Of a DNA stretch of 64,000 bases, positions 24,801-36,800 are shown one piece after another. A program made the translations under genes and the position numbers. Under the pieces are notes generated by a model. It made no database searches. It had not been told where the DNA came from and saw nothing but the letters and a program-made list of their open reading frames with translations. Origin of the DNA: Dastarcus helophoroides. Taxonomy: Eukaryota > Arthropoda > Insecta > Coleoptera > Bothrideridae. The stretch spans positions 13,691,086 to 13,755,085 of the forward strand of contig CM053328.1 of the NCBI GenBank assembly GCA_028583605.1, read 5' to 3'. The number at the start of each line of letters is the position of its first letter. Positions within the stretch are counted from its first letter, which is position 1.

Positions 24801-27800
24801 TCTTCGGTAAAAAGATGGATTTCAAGCAAAAAATCGAAACTTCCAGAGATATTAAATATCGAATTTTGAGATAAAAATCAAGATTTTGAGAAAAAAGCGA
24901 ACTCTAAAAACCTAGTCAAAATTTTTGAAAAATTAGATTCTAGAAGATTGAAATTTTTAGAAAGTTCCTAACGCTACGAAAAATAAAAGAATTTGGAGAA
25001 ATAGGCGAAATTTTGGAAAATCGGTTAAAATTTTAAGTGAAACTTCAAAGTCTTACAGAGAGTGTCAAGAAACAAAGTCAAGTTTTGCGAATAGAGTCAA
25101 AATTACCAAAAAAAAAACTTTTACCAAAATAGTAATGAACATCTAGAGAAAAAGATGAATATCGTGGAGAAGAACGAAACCTTGAGAAAGAAAATGGAAA
25201 TTTTACACAGAAATTTAAATTTTGAAAATATTTGTTTATAAAAAACCAATTTTGACAAAAAATTGACATTTTGAGATAAAGAGAACTTTCGATGAAAAAA
25301 ATTGAGATTTTTAGGAACACAAAATATTGAATCTGAAATAAATCAAAATTTCTAAAAATAAAACTGATTCTGAGAATAGTAGCGACTTTTATAAAAAGAG
25401 ATTAAGTTAAAAAAATCGCAAAAGCAAAAAGGAATTTTGAAAATAACCAAAATTAGAGGAAAAAATTCGAAATTTTCCAAAATAAGCCAATATTTGCCAC
25501 CCATAAATTAAAAAGGCAAATTTTGTAAAAAATCACGAAATGTGAAAAAAATTGAGGTTATCAATAAATGTCGAAATTCCAAGAAAAGTATACGAAAAAA
25601 ATGGTGAATTGAATGCAAAAGTTCGGGGGCTTCATGAGCCAGCTCCACCCTATCCTATTCTCGCTACGCACATAGCAAGTGATAATTTAAACCTAGTAAA
25701 GAACACTTTTCGAATGGAATTTTTCCCGACAATTACCATATATCCTCAATTAAGCGTGGCCCTCTTAATGAGGGGCAATTGGGGTGGTCCGCCCCTGGTA
25801 GCGTTTATTAATGTTTTTGTCCAAAGTCAGCGATTTTAATAATCACCTTTTATTTTTTTTTAGAAATATGAACATTAAACTGTTCCATCTTTTCTATCTT
25901 TGGCGAGTAGCATCGAAATTCCTAGATTTTAAAGACAAAATTTTAACCTTAATGTCCAAATTAAAAAAAAGTTTATATTTAAACTGATTAATTTCAAAAT
26001 TTTCAAGTTGAAATTTTATAAAGCCAAAAAGAAGAAAATGTGAATCTAAAAGTATGGAGAAAAAGTTTAATTTATTTAATTAAAAGTAAAAATTTTAGGT
26101 TTAGACAGAAAAACAACAAAATTTCAAGAAAAAATCGAAATTTATCAAAAATATTCCAGTTTAAATTTCAAATTTTTGAAAATAAAACGATAGAAATTTT
26201 GTGATCAATAATTGAAATTTTAGCAAAAAAAATAATAATGAACCACACCTTTTAGCTAAATTTTTATTTCTAAAAGAAATCGAAATTTCGAATTTACAAA
26301 ATTATTTTCCCGAAATTTTCATTTTTATTTTAATAAGAATGCTAAAATAGAAGGCAAGTTTTAAATTTAAAACGGTTCTTTGTTTTAAATCCAAGGTTTG
26401 GCTTAAAACGTCAAATTAAAAGTTCAGACCTAAAATTCTACGAATAAGATTGCCATTTTTTCATCGAATTAATCAAGATTTCGACGACTTTGGAAAAAAT
26501 ATAAGAATTTCAATCGTAAAAATAAACAAGAAAAAGAAGAAAGCCTACAAGAGTAATCCAACAGATTTATGAAAAGCTTTACATTTTACAAAACACGCAA
26601 TAAATCTAAAAAAATGAGAACATTTTAAGAATAATCGTTAAAATGTCTAGAAAATTTTAAATTTAGATTCAAAATTTTGAAAATGTATAAACTTGAGAAA
26701 TAAACCAATGTTTGTGGAAAGCAAGCAGTCGAAAATTAAGAAAAAAAAAGTAAGAACTGAAATTATAAGCTCTAAATTGTGAAAAAGTTATTGAAATTTC
26801 AAAATTAAAAGGGAACATTTCGAAACAAGTAAAATTTCTCGAAAAATTTCAAAAAAATTGACTTCAAAATAAATACTTTCGGAAAAAAAGTATAAATTGC
26901 AGGATTAAACATAAAGTCTTGTGCAAAAAAATCACTGGACATACACATACACATACAGCATCACTTTGTTAATTCGTTTCTTAAAATCAAGATTTTTTTT
27001 GGTATCAAAATCGGAGTTTAGGAAAAAAATGATTTCTAAATTTAAAATCATAATTAAGGCAAAAGCAGAAATTTTAAGACAAATTGAACATTTATGGATT
27101 ATAGATGACATTTCTGAAAATTAAAAAAAATGTTGATTACACAAACTTTTGAAAGAAACCAAACTCACTATAAAAAGTTAAAAAAGCTCTGACAACTAAT
27201 AAAAATTTTTCAAAAGAGTCTCAGCTTATATTTTTAGAGCTAATTTTCCAAAAAACATAAGTTAAATTGAAAAATGTCAAAAAACTTCAAGTGTAAGGAG
27301 CAAATTGTGTCTAACGGTGCATTTAGATTAGACACTGTAGCAGTACATTTCTTTCTGACATAAGTGTCAACTGTCCTGAGAGACTTATCTACAGAGCTGG
27401 GAGGAGATAGCTTCTTTCATGATAGTTGACACTTATATCAGAGAGAAAATATATTATATGTCAGAGAGAAATATACGGAATAAAGTGTCTAGTGTAAACG
27501 CGCCGTAAGAAGCAAAAAGTGCAAATTATAATTAAAATTTTGAAAAGTAAATGTCATTATTTGATATTTATAAACGCCTTAGAATCGAGGAATTATTTAA
27601 AATTTTAGGTTTAAACACAAAATTTAAACAAGTTTGCTCTACAGGAAATATAAAAATATATATTAATTATTTCACATATAGTTTTTGATCCTTTTTATTT
27701 ATAAATAAAAACGGAGATATAGGCGTTCAATTTTTCTGGAAGAATTAATTTACTTCGTTCATTTTATTTGATTTTAAAAGCGGCAAGAGACCAATGTACG

Positions 27801-30800
27801 CCACTAATTCATCGCCATCTACCTTTATTTAATTTTATTTGAAAATTTGAATTTATTTTCAAATTATCGAATTTTCTGGAAACTTTTGATTTCCTTGGAC
27901 TTTTAGATTTTTTAAAATTTTCAATTAACCTTTTTGATAATGTCGACATTTAAAAAAAATTAAAATTTCTAAAAGCTGAACTTTTTAAATTTTACTTTTT
28001 AGAAATTTCTTATTTTTCCACTTTCCACAGTTTCGAATTAGAAAAATGTTGAAACTTTAAAATAAAAACTTTCAAAAAATATGGAAATTTTCCAAAAGGA
28101 AAAATATCGAAAATGTAAAAAGAGATCAAAATACAGAAAATCTAAACATCTAAATACAGAGTGTCCCGAAATTAAAATTAAAACTTTTAACAGCGGATGC
28201 TTCGTCCAAAAATATGTAAAATTTTTTTTATATACATATATCAACAGAAGCTTTGTTTTCGAGATACAGAGTGTCAAATGTATAATTGAAATAATGGTTT
28301 TTTGTTCATTTTTTCGAAATGCGACAAGATAAATATCTGAAATTTGACACACTTTTTACATTTTGATGCTCTATAAAATAAACTGTAAAATTTTACTTAG
28401 TGTGGATTAGCGGCGAGTAAAACTAGGGAGGACGGGGTAATAAAATTATTCCTAATTTTGTTATTTTCAACTTTTTTGATATTTTAAACCTAAAATTTTT
28501 AGTAGAAACTTTTTACATAAAAAAGGTACTTCTACCTTACCTCGATAGAATCGATCGGTGTCGAGTAAAATACATTCAAATAATGTATTGCATATGTAGG
28601 AATTACTAGCAAAAAGGTCTAAAATATGAGTGGGCCATGAAAACAAAATAGATTATTGTCAATATAACTTAAGTTTACCGTCAAAGCATTAACAAAACTC
28701 TTTTCTTTACTTTAAATTTTAAATTTTTTTAATTATAACTTCAGTGAATTCATTTTTGCATAGATACTTAAGTAATGTGCATTTTTTGTATGTGTTCCGT
28801 AATAAGAACGCATTGGCTAATCAGAGGGAGTATAACAGAAGGTTTTCTTAGAAAAAAATACAGTATCGTCTTATTTTTAAAGTAAGCAGCCACTGCGTTC
28901 CCATTACAGAACTCGTAGCAACATGCATACCTCTTAATTTTCTATTCGATAATAAGTCAATTGAACCCACGATTAACAGAATTTGAAAAATGAAACAAAA
29001 GAAAAGGTATTGCTTTAATGTTAAGACGTTAAACTTAAGTTACTCTGACAATCAACTTTTTTTATTTCTATGGCCCACCTACATTTAGCGCTTTTTTATA
29101 GTAATTCCTTGACATGCAATACATTATTGGAATGCATTTTACTCCCTACCCTATGAAGGTAAGGATAAAAGAATCTTTTTTATGTAGAAAGGTCCTTACT
29201 AAAAAATTTTAGGTTTAAAATATTAAAAAATTTAAAAATAACAAAATTAGTAATAAATTTATTACCGCTCCCTAGTTTTACCCGCCACTGATCCATACTG
29301 AATAAAATTTTACAGTTTATTTTATAGAGCATAAAAATCTAAATAGGTGTACTAAATTTCAGGTATTTATCTTGTCACATTTCAAAAAAATCAACAAAAA
29401 ACCATCATTTCAATTTTACCTTTGACAGTACAGGATATATTTCTTCCTTGATTGGACCGTGGCAAAGAACTACAAAAAGTGTCCGCCGTTTCGCCCACCA
29501 TCGTAGGGGACTTCTTCAGGAACAAAGAAACAATAAATGAAAAATAAAATACAAAAAAATGTACAAAAATGAAAAATCAGAAGAGTTTCGCCTCTGGTAT
29601 GGTGGACATACTGAGTTACCGTGCTCTTCCGTCTAAACTTTCTTATCCTTTGTACCAAATTTTCAATTTAAAAAAATTTGGCCTCTGGTATGGTGGACAT
29701 ACTGAGTTACCGTGCTCTGATGTTTTGAAATTGGCTTTTTTCATTTTTCAATTTTGTATATTTACTTGTATTATATTTTTCATTCATTTATTGTTTCTTT
29801 GTTCCTGAAGAAGCAAGCTCTCTACGATGATGGGCGAAACGTCGAACATATTAGGTAGTTCTTTGACACAGTCCAGTCCCGGAAGAAGTATATCCCGTAC
29901 TGATTCTGGCCGTGGAAGCCTTCGTTATCATTTACCTTTGACACCCTGTATCTCGAAAACAAAGCTTCTCCCGATATATATTTATATAAAACTTTTTACA
30001 TATTTTTGGGCAAAGAATCCGCTGTTAAAAGTTTTTAATCTAATTTCGGGACACTCTGTATTGTGATGTTTAAATTTTCTCTATTTTGATCTCTCTTTAA
30101 ATTTTCGACATTTCTCCTTTTGGAAAAGTTACATATTTTTTAAAAGTTTTTATTTTAAATTTTCAAAATTTTCCTTATTCCTTAACTTTGTTTTGGAATC
30201 TGTGTAGCCATCTATTAAAATTTTGATATTTGTTAGATCTCTACTATTTTTCAAAAGTTCTTTTTACAAACGTTAATTTTTTTGAATTCCACCTTCTTCA
30301 AAATTTCATTTTTTTTTCGGTGTTTTGAACCTAGGCATTTATTTAAAAAGTTAACTTGGTTAAAAATTTGGGACTTATTCATTAAAGTTTGTCGACAAAA
30401 ATTTCGTTTCTAATTAATGCAACTTTAAAAATTTAACTTATTTTAAAAATTTCAATTTTTTCAAATATCAAATATTTTCCTTTTTATTTATTTTGACTTT
30501 TGCATTGAATTTCTTAAGAATTAGTAGGATTTCAAAAATTCCGACTTCATTAGAATTTTTGAGTTTCCCAAATATCGAATCTTTTAAAAATTTCTCCTTT
30601 TGCAAAATTTTCGAGTATTCTTCAAAATTTTTACTTTCTAAAAAACTTCGAAGATTTTTGTAATTTCGGCCTTTTTTGAAAATGTTTTCTTAATTTCAAT
30701 TTTTTATAAGCATTTTTCAAAAGTTAGACTTTTAAAATTTCACATTTCAAATATGTGATTTCTTTTAAAAATTTGGACTTTTTTAAATTCTTTTACTTTT

Positions 30801-33800
30801 TTAATAATTTGAAATTTACCTATCTAAAATCTGGATATTTTTTAAATTAGTATTTATTTTTGAAAATTATTACGACTCGACTTCAAAATTTTCGAACTGA
30901 AAACGTAAATTATTCAAATCTAGACATGTTTTCAAAATTTCCCTCTTTGAAATTTTTGACTATTTTTTAATTTTTCGACTTCCATCTTTTTTTAAATATC
31001 CTTTTTTATCAAAATTTAAGACTCTTCAAAAATTTAACTTTTGTGAAAAACACAATTTTTTTTTAAAATATTGATATCTTTCAAAAAGAGATACAGAGAT
31101 AGAGAGTATCTCTCTGAACATTATAGCTTGGTTATCGAAGCGCGTTAGAGCAATCTTTGTTAAGTTTTTTAATTTTTCTTGGTTTCAGGGGATAAGATTT
31201 GTTTTTCAATTTTTGAAAATAACCAAAGACCAGACCGTTTCAGCAAAATAAAAAAAAAACAATTTTCAAAATTCTGCATTTGTTTTTTTGAAACTTCGAA
31301 AAAAGTTTTTCTGTAAACTTTTCGGTTTTTTGAACTTTTATCTCAAAATTTCTATTTTATCCCGACATTTTAAGTTTTCATTTCATTGCTGTGTTTTTGG
31401 TTGAAAGTTCTTTTTCCTCAAAATGCATTTCTTACCTTACTTTTTGCTAAGATTGTTACTTTAAACTAAAGGGGATCATGATTTTATTTTAAAATTTCTG
31501 TCCTATTCTTGAAGTTTTTACCAAATATTGAGTTAAAACTTTGGATTCTATTATAAATTAGTTTTGTTTTCATAGTTGCTACGTTTTACTTTTTTTTATT
31601 TCCATTTTCACTTTTGTAACAAAATTCTATTATGAACTAGAAAGTGCAAGATTTATTTATTTTTATAACTGGTAACTTCGACTTTTCTTAGCAAAATTTC
31701 GATTGCAATGTTTAGTTTTTTTTCTTAGTTATTTGCTTAAAAACTAAAGATATCCTTGACTTATTTTCGAAATTTTTTATGAACCCGCGACTATTCCGAA
31801 ATCTGAACCTCATTCTTACCAAGTCATAAGTAGAGACCGGATCATATGCAACATTAACAGCTTGAAACATGCAGCCAAAATGCTTAAAATATGCACAAAA
31901 AGTGTCAAAATATGCAACTTGAAATAATAATGCTGTTCATTTAAACAAATTTGCTTTTTATTTCACTAGGTTTGATTTTAATTTAAAAAAATTTAAATAA
32001 GTCAGTTTCTAGTGTAAACAAATTATTAGTTTCAAATTTAAATAGATTTGCTTCTAATTTGACTCAGTTTGCTTTTAATTTAAACAAATTTAAATAAGTA
32101 AGTTTCTAATGTAAGTATATTATTTGTTTCTAATTTAAATAGATTTGCTTCTAGTTGGTATAAATTTGCTGAGACTTTAAACAAATTTGCTTCCAATTTT
32201 GACAGATTTCCAGTATGCGACTACTTAAATTTAAAAGTTTTATGTTGTATAAGCATAAAAATTTCCAGTTAGAATTTGTTGGGCTTTTCTCGAAATTTGA
32301 ACTTTTTTCTCAAAATTTTGGGTTTCCTGTTAAAATTTTTAAACTCAAATATTCTAGAATCGTTCTATAAATGGAATGAAAATTAAAGTCAAAATTCTGA
32401 GCAAAATAAAATAAAAATTTTGACTCAAGAAGTGAACACTTCTAAAAAGATTTACTTTTGCAAAAAAAAACAATATTTTTTGCGACCGTAATCGTAACAT
32501 TTTCAACATTTTTTAAATTTTTAAAGAACAATTACATAATTTATGGATTTTTGTTCCAAATTTAATTTTAAAATTTTTTCGAAATTGCTTTTAATTTTTA
32601 CTTTTTTATTCTCCGAATAAATGTTTACCTACATAATAAAAAGTTAATAATTTTTTTAAAAAGTTGACTATTTCCGACATTTCATTTATCCAAAATTGGT
32701 TTTTATGAATTCTGTGGTTTTTTTTGATAATCGTAATAGGAAATTTTGTGAAATTCAAGTTTAAATTTGAAAGTTTACTCATAAATTTCATGTTTTCAAT
32801 TTTTGGACTTTTGGTCCTTTCAATTTTTTTTTAAATTCAAATTTCAATATTTTCAACATTTGAGACTTTCAATTTTATTTTTTTAAATTTTGTGGTGGCT
32901 ACAATTTTATTATTAAAATTTCGACATATTGGCCAAAAATTCAACTCCAATTCAAAAGGTTTTTTCACAAATTTCAAGTTTTGATATTTTTGAGCCATAA
33001 AAATTGAAATATTTTTCCAAAATTTGGCCTTTTTTTAAAATTTTGACCCAATAAAAATTTTGTTTTATCATTTTTACTTGGGACTATTTTAAATCTCCAC
33101 TTTTTTTCAAAATTGAAAAATCAAAATTTTAGCTTCTTTTCATATCTTGATTTTATTACTTTCGATTTGTTGTCAGAATTTTTTTTTCAAATATACCACT
33201 TTTTTAAAATGATGACTTTTAAAGTAGCTATTTTTTCAAATTACGGCTTTCCAAATTTAATTTTAATGAATTTTGAATTTTTGTTTGTTCTGAATTTATT
33301 GATCTTAAATTTTTGAGATAGTTTCCAAAAATAGAAGTTGAGATTCAACAGTTTTTTTAGAACAAATTTCAGAATGGATTGGCTTTTTGGAAAATTTTGA
33401 CATTGAAAATTTTGTTTTTTTTTTAAATTTCGACTCTTCAGTATTTCAAATGCTTTTGAAAATCTCGTCTTTTTATTTAAAATTGAGACTTCAAAATGTT
33501 GACTATTTTAAAATTGTGATTTCGAAATTTCTACCTCCATTTTCGATGTTTTTTTTTTTAAATTGGACATCCCTAAATTTGGACCTTTTCTCAAAATTGT
33601 TACTTCTGTAAAGTTTACCCGAACAAACCGCATATCATATCGTTATATACATCGTATTCAACATTTTGAAATATTGATTTTTTAAAAAAAATTTTATCTT
33701 CATTTAAAAGTTATATCATTTTTGGAGTTTTCAAAAATTTTTTTTATTTTCAAATTAATGATTTCGCCTTTTTAGGAACTTTGATTGTTTAAAAATATTT

Positions 33801-36800
33801 CTTTTTAATTTCGACATCTTTTAATTATTTCGAATTTTTTAAACTTTAGAATTTTTACCAGAATATAACATTTATAATACCCTTCTGAATTCGAATACTT
33901 TTGAATTGTAACATGTTTTGAGAAGGTAATTTTTTCAAAATTATTATTTTAAGAAAAGATGAATGAATTTAAAAAAAATTGAATGAAAATACCTAAAAAT
34001 GAAATTTTTAAAATAGGCAGAATTTTAGCAAAAACACTTATGTTAAGAATTAAAAAGATACCTAAATTTCAAGAAAAAAAAAACTAGAAATTTATCCAAA
34101 ATATCTAGACAGATTATAAAAGTTCGAAATTTTTGGAAAAAAACACTTAAAATAATGAAACTTCAAAGATAGGTGAAATTTCTAGTAAAACATCGTCGAA
34201 ATTTTTTGATTTTCAATTTTTTCAGACGAATTTTCTAAATTTGATCTGTAACGGGCTGCATTTGATATATGTTAGATGGTAGATTGTTAATATTTATAGT
34301 ACCCCAAGCGTAAAATTATAGACAGTGGCAACAAAAATATTTTTTCAAAAATTTAACATGGGGCAGATTCGACCAGCGTTGGATGGGACAAGTTCAACCA
34401 CTGACCCATGGTGTAACTTTTTCTTTTAACGGAGTATTGTATTGTTTGCGAATGATTAAAAATTATAGAAAAAAAAATATTGATTTTGAAGCTTAATGAG
34501 TGTATGTTTAAAAATCCGATTAAAAATGTTTTGCTCCATAATAAAATGTGATTTTCAACTGGTGATATTTGTGCTAAAAACATATAAAATGCTGTGTAGG
34601 AAAAGAATTTAAAAAAATTAATTTAAATGTCAAATTAAATTTTTGTGCCAAAAAACACTAAGTTACATATATCCGTTGATCAGTGATATATCACCAGCTG
34701 ATCAAGGTAACATAGTTTTAAAGTTCTCAAGTCCAAATTCTGCAGAAAATGTCATTTTTATTTAAGGTTAACCGCACATATTACAATGTTTACTAACACC
34801 AACGTTATTGTCTTCGAATATCGTTTTGATCTTACTTCAAACATGTTTCGCCAATTTTTTATATTTCACTTGCAAAATACATAATGAATTTATTTAAGTA
34901 GAAAAACCATTTTTGTTTGACTGTATGAAAAATATGTATTTATATCACATGGTTGAAATTACTCCATCATTTGGCTGAATGTACCCCGCTAGTGGGGCGG
35001 TTTGAATTATTTCTAAGGTTTTTTTAATGCTGATTGCTGGTACTAAGATTACTTTTAAATCGCTGAAAGTAAGTCAGTCTTGTAAATAAAGCTTTATAAA
35101 ATACTACTCAGCCCATAGTTACCAGATTCTTCTAATATAAATTCAAAAATGGCACATTGAATAAAAAATGGTTGATTCTGCTCCCCTTTCCCCTAAAGGA
35201 TATAAGGTTGACATAAAAGTCAAGATTTCAAAAAGAGACTTCTGGAAAAAATGTCGTAATTTCGAGAAAGAGACAAATTTCAAGAAAAAAGTAAAATGTC
35301 CAAAAACAAATTTTGAGAAAAATAGGATTTCGCGAAAGAATTTGAAATTTTGCAGAAAAGGGAAGACCAGTTTTAAAGAATACGTTGCCATTTTCAGAAA
35401 TATTAAATACCAAATTTATCTAATTTTAAGCAATCAAAATATCTAAAAAGTTTGATTGCAGCAGTTAGAAAATTTCATAAATGCTTCGATAAATAACGGA
35501 ATTTCGAGAAAACTTTAAAATTGGAAAAGGAAGTTTTAAGAGAAAGTCCAATTTAAAACGGAAGTAAAATTTTGCGAATAAAAACAAAATTATATACAAA
35601 CCCCGGGAAAAAGACGAATTCCAACAAAAAATTGAAATTTCGCATAAAAAGTTAAATTTTGGGAATAGACAATTATGAAAAATTAAAAAAAATATATATT
35701 AAAAATCCAAATGTTAAGAAAAAGATAATTTGAGAGAAATAAAATTGATATTTTCAAAAACAAAAATGATTTATGATAAAAAAATCGAGAAAAAGATGAA
35801 AATTACGAGTAAAAATCGAAATTTTAAAGAAGTCGAAATCTACTAGGAAATCAAAATATTTTAGAGACTTCAATGTTATTAAATTTTTTAAAGAAATAGG
35901 TAACTTTTGAAAGAAAGTCGAAATTTTCCGGTTGAATATTTATATTTTGTAACTGCTTTAGTCGAAGGAAGCCAAGTGCCCCACCATGACGTTAAACTTG
36001 TTAAAGATTGGAATAAATGTCAACATTTTGAGAAACAAGCTGGCATTTTCAGAAAAATATATCGAAAATCTTGAAATTTTTAAGGGAAATTTTCTAGGAT
36101 TTTTCTCTTTTTACAAAAATTCAGAATTTTCAAAAAAATTGTTTTTAAACTATCTACTTTTTTATCTAAAAATCAACCAATTTCTAAGGAAAAGTCAAAT
36201 TCTGATAAACAATTCAAAATTTAGAGAAATTTTAAAAAAGTCGACATTTTGGAAAAAAGGTTGAAGAAAAAAAAACACAAAAAATGTTGAGATAAAATTC
36301 GATACTTTAAAGAGATCAGATTTTAATAAGAAAGCCGTTAAATTTTATTAATAAATTTGAAATTTCAAAATAAAAAACTAAATTTTACGAAAAAAGAATA
36401 TACTTGAGAAAAAAGTCAATATTTCGATTGAATTTCAAATTTTCAAGGAGACAATGAATTTTGATGACAAAATGGTATTTCTGGAAAAGCCCATCTAGTT
36501 GAATATACATTTTCGATTGACTGCTTTACCAAGGAGGGTAAATGCCTCACCAAACATCTAAGTTGATATATTATTTATTATATTATTAACTTTTTGTTTG
36601 GTATAAAAGAACCACAGCATTTGAGAGCATTTTGCACGTTACGTACCCATGCAACTACTTGATTGGTTCTTTGGTTGCTAGGTGCGAAAATGAGGTTTTG
36701 CCTTTTTTGCAACAAACAGTATAAATTCTTCTGAACTATACGCTAAACACCAATATTTCAGAATTTGCTGTTTGGTTCCTTTCTGCAAGTCCCAAAACAT

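Larger units (their letters stand above)
28157..30058. mobile_element. palindromic fold-back element, TA-flanked
   Basis: The ends are perfect inverted repeats (CAGAGTGTCCCGAAATTA) flanked by TA (28155-28156 and 30059-30060). The two arms match imperfectly almost to the centre near 28.85 kb, about 690 bp each, so without the nested insertion the element is close to a 1.4-kb palindrome. No transposase is present. The ends and TA duplication suggest a Tc1/mariner-type non-autonomous element. The right arm is interrupted by the insertion at 29428-29930. Confidence 0.75.

Noticed and set aside
29917..29943. Treating the 28.1-30.06 kb region as two separate repeats
   Set aside because: The opposite arm is continuous across the same point and a 13-bp duplication flanks the insert, so it is one fold-back with a nested insertion.
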